Shown one piece after another: positions 51,105 to 59,694 of a DNA stretch of 64,000 nucleotides; position 1 is the stretch's first letter; each line of letters begins with the position of its first letter. The notes beneath the pieces are model-generated. The model saw only the letters and a list, made by a program, of their open reading frames with translations. It was not told the origin of the DNA and ran no database searches. Both the position numbers and the translations under genes were made by a program. Source of the stretch: Caldilineae bacterium (GTDB taxonomy: Bacteria; Chloroflexota; Anaerolineae; Epilineales; Epilineaceae); NCBI GenBank assembly GCA_020634625.1, contig JACKBJ010000016.1, positions 1 to 64,000 on the forward strand. Reading direction: 5' to 3'.

Positions 51105-54100
51105 ATGATCACCCCGTCCCGGCTGTCGGCCGGCCTGCTGGTCGCCGCGCCAGCCTTGCTGCTCTCGGTGCCGCTGATGCTCGCCGCTCCGGCGCCGCGC
51201 GCCGCCGCCGCGCCGTCGCCCGATGGCGCGCGGCTCTACCTGCCGATCCTGGGCCCGGTCGCGCGCGCGATCGACCCGCCGGCCTTCAGCCGGACGCGCG
51301 GCTACGTCGAGGCGCCCTTCCGTCTGGCCCTCGCGGCACCGTCGGGTACGGCGATCCGCTACACGCTGGACGGCAGCCCGCCCACGCCCACGCGCGGGCT
51401 GGTCTACAGCGCGGCGATCCCGATCGCCGAGACCCGGCTGGTGCGCGCCATCGCCTACCGTCCCGGCAGCCGTCTGCCCGCCTCGGCCGTGGCCACCCAC
51501 AGCTACCTCTTCGCCGACCAGATCCTGCGTCAGCCCGATGCGCCGGCCGGATTCCCCGCCAGCTGGGGCATCCCGCCGCTCCTGAGCGCCCTGGGGCCGA
51601 TCGCGGCGGACTACGGCATGGATCCCGAGGTGACCGGCGACCCGCGCTACGCCGCCGGACTGCGGGCCGACCTGGCCAGCTTGCCGGCCGTCTCGATCGT
51701 CACGGCGGTCGAGGACCTGTTCGGCGATCGGCGGGGGATCTACACCAACGCCACCGCTCGCGGCGAGGCCTGGGAGCGGCCGGCCTCGGTCGAGCTGATC
51801 CATCCCGATGGCCGCGCGGGCTTCCAGGTGGACGCGGGCCTGCGGATCGCCGGTGTGGCCAGCCGCCACCATCAGTACACGATCAAGCACAGCTTCAGCC
51901 TGCACTTCCGGGAGCGCTACGGCGCCGCCCGGCTCGAGCAGCCGCTCTTCGGCGGCTCCGCGGTCGAGCGCTTCGACACCCTGCGGCTCCGGGCCGGCTT
52001 CAACGACAGCGGCGCCTACCAGCCCTGGCGCGCCCAATACCTGCGCGATGCCTGGGGCCGGGCCAGCCAGAGGGCCATGGGTTGGAGCACGCCCCGCGGC
52101 CGCTTCGTCCAGCTCTTCCTCGACGGCCTGTACTGGGGTGTCTACGAGCTGACCGAGGAGCCGACCGCGGCCTGGGCGGCCGATCACGAGGGCGGCCGCG
52201 AGGCCGACTACGACGTGGTCAAGTCGGATGCGCGCGGCGAGAGCGGCGTCGAGGACGGCAACCGGGCGGCCTACACGCGCCTCGCGGCGCTGGACGGGCT
52301 GGTGGACCCCGTCCGTTACCGCCAGGCCGAAGCCCTGGTCGACATCCCGCAGCAGGCCGACTACATGCTGCTCAACTTCTACGGCGCCAACCGCGACTGG
52401 CCGCTGACCAACTGGCGCGCCTTCCGCAACCGGGTGACCGGCGCGCCCTTCCGCTTCGTGATCTGGGACTTCGAGACCAGCCTCGATCTGCTGGCGCCGG
52501 GCCATGTCAACTACGACGCGGCGCATGCGCGCGACATCTCGGACGGGCCGGGCGTCGATCGCCTGCATGCGCGCCTGATGCAGAACGCCGAGTACCGCAT
52601 GGTCTTCGCCGACCGCGCCCGCCGGCAGCTGCTGGACGGCGGCCCCTTGAGCGCCGCCGCGGCATCCGCGCGCTATCTGGGCCTGGCGACCCAGGTGGAG
52701 CGGGCGATGGTGCTCGAGTCGGCCCGCTGGGGCGACATGGCCATCGGCGGCCTGGCGCGGCGGGACGGTGGGGCGCTCTGGGCGGCCTACGAAGCGGCCA
52801 ACGGACGGGGCCATCCGTGGACCCGCGACGAGGAGTGGCGCGCCGAGCAGCAGCGCCTGCAGACGGATTTCTTCGCTCGCCGAGACCTGGAGCTGCTCTG
52901 GCAGCTCTGCGATCGCGTGCTCTATCCGCCCATCGTGGCGCCCGACCTGGCGCCGCCGAGCGGCGCCGACGGCCCTGCGCTGCGGTTGGTGCTGCGGCCT
53001 GGCGAGGGCGGCTGCCCTGGCGCCCGGCGCGACGGCCAGATCTACTTCAGCACCGACGGCAGCGATCCCCGGCTGCCCGGCAGCGGCGACCCGGTCCTGC
53101 CCTGGACCGGCCAGATTTCGCATCGGGCACGGCGCTACACCGGTCCGGTCCGGCTGGACGGCTACGCTCGGGTGATGGCGCGCATGGCGGTCGAGGATCG
53201 TGGCCGGCTGCTCTGGAGCGCGCTCTCGGAGGCCAGCTATGGTCGGCCAGACCTGGCCTTCGGCGAGCTGATGTACCATCCGCCCGCTGGCGACTCCGAG
53301 TTCCTCGAGATCGTGAATCGCGAGCGGATCGGCGTGGACCTCTCGGGTTACCAGACCCGGGGCATCACCTACACCTTCCCCGCCGGCAGCCAGCTGCCCG
53401 CCGGCGGCCGCCAGGTTCTGGTCCAGGATCCGGAGGCCTTCGCCCGGCAACACCCGGCCGTCGCGGTGGCCGGCGTCTACACCGGGCGCCTGTCCGATGC
53501 CGGCGAGCGCCTGGCCCTGGTGGACCCCGCCGGCGAGACGCGGATCGCGCTGCGCTACGACGACGCGGGCTTCTGGCCCCTGGCGCCCGATGGCCGTGGC
53601 CACTCCCTGGTACCGGCCGAGCCCGAGGCGGCCACCCACGAGCCGAGCGACCCACGCGCATGGCGCGCCAGCAGCCAGCCCGGCGGCTCGCCGGGTCGGC
53701 CCGACCCGCCGTCACCCTGGCCCTCCGTATGGATCGACGAGGTGCTGGCCCACGCGCCCGAACCCTACGAAGACGCCGTCGAGCTCTACAATCCGGGGCC
53801 CGACCTGGCCGACATCTCGGGCTGGTTCCTGGGCGACGATCCGGCCGACCCACGCGCCTTCCGCATCCCCGACGGAACCCTGCTGCTGCCAGGCCGCTAC
53901 GCCGTCTTCTACGGCCGCGATCTGCGGCTGGGTCTGCCGGGGCCGGTTCGCTTGCGAGCTGCCCCCCCCGCGCCCGACGCTGCGCCCGCCCGGCCGGCAT
54001 CCCTCGCGCCGACGCGCCTGGGCCAGGGCCTCGCGCTGCCGGCCACCGGCGGCCGGCTCTACCTGGCCTCGGCCGACCGGACCGGCCGCCTGACAGGGCT

Positions 54101-54854
54101 GCTCCAAGGCTTCGACTACCCGGCCGCCGAAGCCGGTCTGTCCTTCGGCCGGCTGGAGATGCGGCAGGCCCCGGAGGTCGCACGGCTCGATCGGCCCAGC
54201 TTCGGGGTCGCCGCGCCCGAGAGCCTGGAGGCCTTTCGCTCCGGCAGCGGCGCGCCCAACGCAGCGCCCAAGGTGGGCCCGGTGATCCTGAGCGAGATCA
54301 TGTACCACCCGGCCGCCGGAGGCCTGGAGTACGTCGAGCTCCAGAGCGTCGCCTCGACGCCCAGCCTGCTGCATGCCCCCAGCCAGCCCGAATCGGCCTG
54401 GCGCTTCAACCAGGGCATCGACTTCGTCTTTCCCGAAGGCGCCCTGCTCGCCGCCGGCGGGCGCGCCCTGGTGGTGCCGATCGATCCCGAGCGTTTCCGT
54501 GGCCAGCACGGGCTGCCGGCCGAGCTGCCGATCTTCGGGCCCTACGCCGGCCGACTCGCCAACGAGGGCGAGGCCCTGGCCCTGGCTCGACCCTTCGTGC
54601 GCCAGGAGACCGAGGGTGGCAGCGTCGTCGAGGACGCCGAGGTCTACGTGACCGTCGACCGGGTTCGCTACGACGACGCCTCGCCCTGGCCGGTCCTCGC
54701 CGACGGCGCCGGCGCCTCGCTCGAGCGCCGCGACCCCGAGCGATACGGCGACGACCCGGATGCCTGGCTGGCCCTGACGGCCGGCGGCACGCCCGGCCGG
54801 GCCAACACCGTTCCCCGCTCGATCTGGCTGCCCCTCGTGTCGAACCGGCGCTAA
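51105..54854 (+). CDS. Giant secreted CotH-family protein with lamin tail domains (2)
   Basis: 1249 residues, tandem paralogue of the preceding gene with the same domain order. Signal peptide (~1-36), 'RLYLPILGP' right after it, chitobiase-like domain (~60-125, 'RYTLDGSPPTP'), CotH kinase-like domain (~200-500; 'AGLRIAGVASR', 'DGLYWGVYELTEEP', 'GANRDWPLTNW', 'FVIWDFETS'), then lamin tail domains (~715-810, ~870-950, ~1050-1190). It ends 'IWLPLVSNRR'. TGAGG lies 4 nt before the ATG. Probably co-transcribed with its neighbour and working at the cell surface with the VTC/DUF4956 pair. Confidence 0.82.
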   Translation: MITPSRLSAGLLVAAPALLLSVPLMLAAPAPRAAAAPSPDGARLYLPILGPVARAIDPPAFSRTRGYVEAPFRLALAAPSGTAIRYTLDGSPPTPTRGLVYSAAIPIAETRLVRAIAYRPGSRLPASAVATHSYLFADQILRQPDAPAGFPASWGIPPLLSALGPIAADYGMDPEVTGDPRYAAGLRADLASLPAVSIVTAVEDLFGDRRGIYTNATARGEAWERPASVELIHPDGRAGFQVDAGLRIAGVASRHHQYTIKHSFSLHFRERYGAARLEQPLFGGSAVERFDTLRLRAGFNDSGAYQPWRAQYLRDAWGRASQRAMGWSTPRGRFVQLFLDGLYWGVYELTEEPTAAWAADHEGGREADYDVVKSDARGESGVEDGNRAAYTRLAALDGLVDPVRYRQAEALVDIPQQADYMLLNFYGANRDWPLTNWRAFRNRVTGAPFRFVIWDFETSLDLLAPGHVNYDAAHARDISDGPGVDRLHARLMQNAEYRMVFADRARRQLLDGGPLSAAAASARYLGLATQVERAMVLESARWGDMAIGGLARRDGGALWAAYEAANGRGHPWTRDEEWRAEQQRLQTDFFARRDLELLWQLCDRVLYPPIVAPDLAPPSGADGPALRLVLRPGEGGCPGARRDGQIYFSTDGSDPRLPGSGDPVLPWTGQISHRARRYTGPVRLDGYARVMARMAVEDRGRLLWSALSEASYGRPDLAFGELMYHPPAGDSEFLEIVNRERIGVDLSGYQTRGITYTFPAGSQLPAGGRQVLVQDPEAFARQHPAVAVAGVYTGRLSDAGERLALVDPAGETRIALRYDDAGFWPLAPDGRGHSLVPAEPEAATHEPSDPRAWRASSQPGGSPGRPDPPSPWPSVWIDEVLAHAPEPYEDAVELYNPGPDLADISGWFLGDDPADPRAFRIPDGTLLLPGRYAVFYGRDLRLGLPGPVRLRAAPPAPDAAPARPASLAPTRLGQGLALPATGGRLYLASADRTGRLTGLLQGFDYPAAEAGLSFGRLEMRQAPEVARLDRPSFGVAAPESLEAFRSGSGAPNAAPKVGPVILSEIMYHPAAGGLEYVELQSVASTPSLLHAPSQPESAWRFNQGIDFVFPEGALLAAGGRALVVPIDPERFRGQHGLPAELPIFGPYAGRLANEGEALALARPFVRQETEGGSVVEDAEVYVTVDRVRYDDASPWPVLADGAGASLERRDPERYGDDPDAWLALTAGGTPGRANTVPRSIWLPLVSNRR

Positions 54855-55237
54855 CGAAGCCCCCGTCCCGGGTCGATGCGCCGACCGCCCCGCGACGGCC
54901 GCCTGGCAGAAGGAAGCCTCCGACCAAGAAGCGGGCCCATCCACCGGGTCCCGAGCCGCGTCGAGGCCGTCCTATCCAGATCCACAAGGGCGAGAGGGGG
55001 CGATGGGCCGAGCTGCCGCAGGCCGTTCACGCCGACCCTTCAATGCGTGCTGGCCCGACTCGCCTGCCGAGCGTTCCCGCCGTGACAGATGCCCGCCCTG
55101 ACGTAGGCAGCTCGGCCCATAGCCCCCTCTCGCCCGAACCAAGCCCCGCCTCCCCGCCGTCTTCCGTCTCTCCGTCCCTCCGTCCCGTCGTTCTGCCTCC
55201 CCGCCCTTCCGCCATTCCGTCTTTCCGCCCCCAACAT
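54855..55237. other. Convergent spacer with inverted repeat and pyrimidine tract
   Basis: No gene. It holds a 30-bp inverted repeat with one mismatch (54988-55017 and 55106-55135) and, from about 55140 to 55232, a strongly pyrimidine-rich plus strand built from CCGTC/CTCCG-like units. Confidence 0.6.
54988..55135. repeat. 30-bp inverted repeat between convergent genes
   Basis: Arms 54988-55017 and 55106-55135 (start GGGCGAGAGGGGGC; one mismatch) enclose 88 nt. It could be a transcription stop for both converging units or a small non-coding mobile repeat. Confidence 0.65.
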
Positions 55238-57790
55238 TCAGCGATCCCCAGGCGCATACACCCGCTGCGCCAACGTGCTCCAATCCCCCGCCAACCAGAT
55301 CTGCCGCAGCTCCCCCAGATCGCGCAACTCGATCGCATGGATCGGCACGTTCAGCTCGGTCGCCAGGCTCGGCGCGCCGGCGCTGCCCGGATGCGGAGTC
55401 TCGGTCCAGCCCGCGCCATCGAAGCGCAGGACGCTGCTGTAGAACGGCGGGTCCTCGCCGCAGGCGATCGAACGGTAACGCGCGTCCTCGGGCAGCTCGA
55501 GCCGGCGCCAGGCGCCGCGGCCGCAGCGAGCCAGCACCCAGACATCGCGCTCCGCGCCCGCCGCCAACGCGGTGAAGCGGCTGCCGGCCGCCAGGCCGCC
55601 GGGCCGTTCGGGCGACAGGTCGGGCGGCGAGGGCACGGCACGGACTTGAGCGGGCTCGCCGGCCGTCAGCCGTATCAGCCGCTCGCCGCGTCCGGCCCAA
55701 GCCCCGACCGCCCAGGCATCGCCCGGCGCGAGCTGTGCCACGTCGGCCAGCGTCAGCGTGGGCGCCTCGAGGATGCAGACGCGATGCGGGCTGCCGCCAG
55801 CGGGCCGGGCGCAGCCGCAGCTGGGCTCCAGTGCCAGACTTTCGCCGCGGGGCAGACCGCGGCTGGCGGTGCCGAGGTCCGGCGCCGCCGCCCGATCCGC
55901 TCGGCTGTCGGCGCAACCCTGGTCGAGCCAGAGCGCCAGGCCATCGCCGACCGCCCAGGCGTGACCGCCTTCCGCGTCGCGCAGGGCATCCAGGGCCCGC
56001 AGCCGGCCGGCCAGAGGGGGCTCCAGCAGGGGCTGCCAGGCCTCCGAATAGCGGTCGAAGCGCCAGACCTGGCTGCTCGGCTCCGGACCTCGCGCATCGA
56101 CGGTCAGGCCCCAGGCCTCGCCTCGTGGCAGGGCGACCAGGTCCACGAAGTCGCGCGGGTCGGCGACGTCGGAGGGCGGATCGTCTTGCGGCGGCAGCCG
56201 ATGGACGCGGGCGCGCAGCGGGTCGCCGCCCGCCAGGCGCAGGCTGGTTCCCGCCGCGCCGGCCAGCCAGAGCCAGCCCGGCGCCTCGTCGATCAGGCTC
56301 GGGGCGGGCAGGCCGGCCAGGGCGGCGCCGGCCGACAGATCCTCACGCAGCTCGCGCCCGTCGTAGCGCAGCAGGCGCGCACCGTCCGGAGCGGCAGCCA
56401 GGGCGATGCCGCCGCCGCTCCCGTCGGGGGCGAAGCCCAGCAGGTCCAGCCGGCGGCGCGAGGTCTGCCAGCGCGCCGTCGCCGTGTCGTAGCGCCAGGT
56501 CTCGTCGCCGGCGCCGTAGAACAGGCCTTCCAGCACCTTGAGCGGCTGGCCCCGATCGACCAGCTGGGTCGCGAGCACCACGGGCGCGGACTCGGCGACG
56601 GGAGCCCTCAGCGGCGGCGTGCCGTAGCTGCGGCTGATCGCGGCGCTGGGCCAATCGAGGCGCTCGACCAGGTCGGCCGCCATGGGCGCGGGGCGGAAGC
56701 CGAGCCATAGGTCGGTCAGCGCCCCACCGCCGCCAGGCGCTCGGCTCGAGAGCAGGCCGAAGACGGCATCGCCCGGGCTGCGCCCGACGCGGGTCAGCGC
56801 GGGCGCTGGAAGCCAGCCATGCCCGTCGCGGTCGTAGCGCCAGCCGACCGTGCCCGCCGTCGCATCGCCGGCTTGCGCGTCGGTGGACCGGCCGAGCGCA
56901 TAGGCCATCGGCTCGCCGTCGGTCGATGGGTTGCGGATCAGGTGCGTGGGGAGCTGGCCGGCCGGGGTCTGGAGCTCGGGCCGGTCCAGCCGGTCGGCGC
57001 GGACGAAGCTGCCGCGTGCGGCGGCTTCGTCCGCGGCCAGCAGCCAGGTCTCCGGCAGGTACTGCGCGTTCTGGTAGCGCCAGATCGTCGCCGCATCGCC
57101 GAGCGGTGGCAGGGCGCGCAGCGCCGCCGCGCGCGCCGGGTCGCGCCAGTCGGCCCAGGCCGCGAGGCTGGCGGGCGGAGGCAGGCCGGGGATCGGCTCC
57201 ATGCTGGCCACGGCCGCCCAGGCCAGGCCGCGCAGCGGATCCGCCTGTCGGCCGGCCGCCCAGCCGTAGAGCCGGCGCGAGAAGGGCAGGAAGCTCAGGT
57301 GAACCGTGTCCCAGGTCGTGCTCTCGTCGAAGTAGGCCGGCGCCGACTCGGACCAGCAGCCCTGCCAGTAGCCCAGGATCTGGGATTGGTCGCCGACGGC
57401 CACGCCGGTCAACCGACCATCGACCGCCGCGAAGTCCGCTGCCTGGAGGCCGACCAGGACCTGGCCCATCTGCGCCGCCCAGCGGCCATCGGGCGTGATC
57501 CGCGCCACGCCGTCGCCCACCGCCATCAGGCTACCGTCCTCGCCCAGGTCGACCAGGTCGCGCAGCTCGCCCATGCCGCCGCAGATCAGCTGCCAGCCCG
57601 CCTGCCCCGGACAGGCGGCCGCGCGCATGTCCAAGGGGGCGCAGGGCTCGGGATCGGCGAGGCCGCGCCATTGGGCGCCGAAGGGCAGGTAGATCGGCGC
57701 CGGCGACTCGGCGCCAGCCGACGCCGCCCGAGCCAGCAGGGCTGCCAGCACGATCGGCAACAGCCACCGGGGCCCGGGCGCGCGGCTCAT
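55238..57790 (-). CDS. Large secreted protein of unknown function
   Basis: 850 residues. Signal peptide (~5-27), then 'PIYLPFGAQW' as in the CotH proteins, and a long body with spaced Trp/Gly-Asp segments ('AVGDGVAR', 'GVAVGDQS', 'WAVGDGLALW', 'WAVGAWAG') that look like beta-propeller blades. Several Cys pairs. No catalytic motif found. It sits directly downstream of the probable anti-sigma gene (4 nt apart), so it is probably part of the ECF-controlled unit. The frame continues upstream over that gene and was trimmed to the ATG at 57790. Confidence 0.65.
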   Translation of the reverse strand: MSRAPGPRWLLPIVLAALLARAASAGAESPAPIYLPFGAQWRGLADPEPCAPLDMRAAACPGQAGWQLICGGMGELRDLVDLGEDGSLMAVGDGVARITPDGRWAAQMGQVLVGLQAADFAAVDGRLTGVAVGDQSQILGYWQGCWSESAPAYFDESTTWDTVHLSFLPFSRRLYGWAAGRQADPLRGLAWAAVASMEPIPGLPPPASLAAWADWRDPARAAALRALPPLGDAATIWRYQNAQYLPETWLLAADEAAARGSFVRADRLDRPELQTPAGQLPTHLIRNPSTDGEPMAYALGRSTDAQAGDATAGTVGWRYDRDGHGWLPAPALTRVGRSPGDAVFGLLSSRAPGGGGALTDLWLGFRPAPMAADLVERLDWPSAAISRSYGTPPLRAPVAESAPVVLATQLVDRGQPLKVLEGLFYGAGDETWRYDTATARWQTSRRRLDLLGFAPDGSGGGIALAAAPDGARLLRYDGRELREDLSAGAALAGLPAPSLIDEAPGWLWLAGAAGTSLRLAGGDPLRARVHRLPPQDDPPSDVADPRDFVDLVALPRGEAWGLTVDARGPEPSSQVWRFDRYSEAWQPLLEPPLAGRLRALDALRDAEGGHAWAVGDGLALWLDQGCADSRADRAAAPDLGTASRGLPRGESLALEPSCGCARPAGGSPHRVCILEAPTLTLADVAQLAPGDAWAVGAWAGRGERLIRLTAGEPAQVRAVPSPPDLSPERPGGLAAGSRFTALAAGAERDVWVLARCGRGAWRRLELPEDARYRSIACGEDPPFYSSVLRFDGAGWTETPHPGSAGAPSLATELNVPIHAIELRDLGELRQIWLAGDWSTLAQRVYAPGDR

Positions 57791-57794
57791 CCGA

Positions 57795-58493
57795 TCAGGG
57801 ATCGATGCCGGGCGTGGGCGAGGGTGCAATCGGGCGGCCGGGGGCCACCGGCGGCGCCTCCGTCGGGGCGGGATCCGGCTCCTCGTAGACGATGCCCGTC
57901 GGCGAGGCCAGCGGCGTTGGCGTCGGCGGCAGGGTGGCGGTCGGGGGCACCTGCGCCTCGTCGTCGTCCTGGACGGCGGGTGCCGGGATGGCCGCTGGCC
58001 GGGTCGGCGCCGGCAGGGAGCGGTCGATCGGACGCGCGATCGCCGGGTTGACGGCTTCGTCCGGCGGGGCCGGAGCGGCAGGTGGCGCGAGGAGGCCACC
58101 GTCGATCGGCACGGGCGGCAGGGAGCGCAAGCGGTCCCGCGCCGGGGAGGGCTCCGGTTCGGATGCCTCGGGGTCGGCGGGTTGGGGCGCGCCAGCAGCG
58201 GGGAGCGTGGCCAGCGCGGCCGGGTCGCTCGGCGCGACGATGCGGTCGCGCTGACGCAGGCCCAGCCCGACCAGCAGGCCGAGCGTCACGAGCAGCATCA
58301 GGGCCGGCAGGGTGGCCCCCGACCCCGGCAGCAGGCGCTGCCAGGGGGCCGGGGCCACCGGTGGCCGGCGCATCAACCCGTCGCGGAGCGTGGACCGATA
58401 GCCCTCGCGCGGTCGCAGGACCGTATCGGCCTGCAGCCACTCGGCGAGGGGGTCCTGACCCACCGTCTCCGGTTCGAACATCTCAGGCGACAC
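57795..58493 (-). CDS. Probable anti-sigma factor
   Basis: 232 residues with one membrane helix (~61-80), a short cytoplasmic N-terminal part (~1-58) and a long Pro/Ala/Thr-rich outer part ending in PTP-rich sequence. Overlap of 11 nt with an ECF sigma gene is the classic setting of an anti-sigma factor. A zinc-type HxxxCxxC motif is absent, so the N-terminal part would bind sigma in another way. Call is from context and topology. Confidence 0.65.
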   Translation of the reverse strand: MSPEMFEPETVGQDPLAEWLQADTVLRPREGYRSTLRDGLMRRPPVAPAPWQRLLPGSGATLPALMLLVTLGLLVGLGLRQRDRIVAPSDPAALATLPAAGAPQPADPEASEPEPSPARDRLRSLPPVPIDGGLLAPPAAPAPPDEAVNPAIARPIDRSLPAPTRPAAIPAPAVQDDDEAQVPPTATLPPTPTPLASPTGIVYEEPDPAPTEAPPVAPGRPIAPSPTPGIDP

Positions 58494-59019
58494 CCGAGTC
58501 TCCTTGAATGCGCTTCTTCAATCGTTCTCGCGCCCGGTGCAGGCGCTTGTGGACCGCCACCGGGCTGCAACCCAAGGCCTCCGCGATCTCCGTCGGCGTG
58601 AGGCCGGCGAAGTAATACAGGCCGATCACTTCCTGGTCGGCCTCCGACAACGCCTGCAGCGCCACCTGCACCGTCGTTCGGTCGTCCCAGCGCTGCTGCG
58701 GCCGCGAGAGGCCGTGATGCGGCATGAAGGGCACCAGCTGCCGCAGGCGACGGCGACGATGGTGGTTGGCGATGAGGTTGCCGGCGATGCGGTAGAGCCA
58801 GGCCTTGAACGGCAGACCGCGCAGCTCGTAGCGCTCGATGGCCGTCAGCGCCCGCTCCCAGACCTCGGCCGACAAGTCCTCGGCCAGCACGACGTCGCCG
58901 CCCACGCGACGCGCGATGTAGTTGTAAACGGCATCGAAGTGACGATCGTAGAGCCGACCGAAGGCGGCGCGGTCGCTGCGTGCCGCCTCGACCAGGGCGG
59001 CCTCGTCCTGGAGGTCCAT
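58483..59019 (-). CDS. ECF-family RNA polymerase sigma factor
   Basis: 178 residues. Region 2 (~15-85) with 'YDRHFDAVYNYIARRVG' and 'DLSAEVWERAL', 'AWLYRIAGNLIANHHRR', and region 4 (~120-170) with 'EADQEVIGLYYFAGLTPTEIAEALGCSPVAVHKRLHRARERL'-like HTH (shown here in part). The ATG at 59019 gives the normal ECF length. The frame is open further upstream to an ATG at 59155. Coupled with the anti-sigma gene by overlap. Confidence 0.9.
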   Translation of the reverse strand: MDLQDEAALVEAARSDRAAFGRLYDRHFDAVYNYIARRVGGDVVLAEDLSAEVWERALTAIERYELRGLPFKAWLYRIAGNLIANHHRRRRLRQLVPFMPHHGLSRPQQRWDDRTTVQVALQALSEADQEVIGLYYFAGLTPTEIAEALGCSPVAVHKRLHRARERLKKRIQGDSGVA

Positions 59020-59332
59020 TCCCGGCTTAACAACACCCGGGGCCAGCTTTTTGGACAGGCCGGCCCCGGATTCGTCGGAATCGCTGACCTCGGGTCGATC
59101 CGGCCGCTCGACGGCGCGTGCCCGCTGGGCGCGCGGATCGGGGACGACGGTCATGCGCGCACGCGGACCACGGGCCAGCCCACGCGGGGCGTCGCCGTTC
59201 GGTCCTGAGCCGTCGAGATTGCGGTCACCGCGTGGTCGTCCGGGGCTGGAGCCGGTGCGAGGCGCGGGGCGCATCGCCGGCATGGCCGGTCCGGCTTGAC
59301 GCCGGGTGGAGGCCGCACAGTATAATCGGGCC
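59020..59332. other. Divergent spacer between sigma factor and rhodanese genes
   Basis: About 310 bp. The right edge carries the rhodanese promoter. I see no other gene. An upstream extension of the sigma gene (to 59155) cannot be excluded. Confidence 0.45.
59296..59326 (+). promoter_or_regulatory. Promoter of the rhodanese gene, leaderless
   Basis: TTGACG (59296-59301) and a perfect TATAAT (59321-59326), 19 nt apart. The A of the ATG at 59333 is 7 nt past the -10, so the transcript probably starts at the start codon itself. No Shine-Dalgarno exists. Confidence 0.65.
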
Positions 59333-59674
59333 ATGAGCACACCACAAGGCGCTGCCTTTCACTACCGCCGAATGGCCCCTGGCGAGCTGGCCGCGCGTCT
59401 GGCGGCCGGCACGGCCCCGCCGGTCTACGATCTGCGCGAGCCCTTCGAGCACGCCACCGACGGAGCCGGCATCGCCGGCGCGGTGCCGCTGCCGCTCAGC
59501 GAGCTGCACCGCTGGTGGCCCAGCCTCGACCCTCGGGCCGAGATGGTCTTCCAGTGCCGGGCCGGCAACCGCAGCCGCGCCCTGTGCTGCGCGCTGGCCG
59601 TGCATGGCTTCGAGCGGGTCTGCGACCTCGAGGGCGGCCTCGAGGCCTGGCAGGCCGAGCTCGGCCAGGGCTGA
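59333..59674 (+). CDS. Rhodanese-domain protein
   Basis: 113 residues, a single rhodanese domain. Active-site loop 'CRAGNRS' (Cys near residue 77) fits the CX5R sulphur-transfer type, with 'YDLREPFEHA' near 32 and 'LEGGLEAWQ' near the C-terminus. It moves sulphur (or binds it) in the cytoplasm; the donor is unknown. No close functional partner nearby. Confidence 0.9.
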   Translation: MSTPQGAAFHYRRMAPGELAARLAAGTAPPVYDLREPFEHATDGAGIAGAVPLPLSELHRWWPSLDPRAEMVFQCRAGNRSRALCCALAVHGFERVCDLEGGLEAWQAELGQG

Positions 59675-59694
59675 GCTCGGCCGTCGACGGGCGT

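Noticed and set aside
52082..56710. A 1542-codon open frame on the plus strand across the second CotH gene and into the next gene
   Set aside because: Out-of-frame Arg/Pro/Gly-rich reading that spans two oppositely oriented real genes; no start context or domains.
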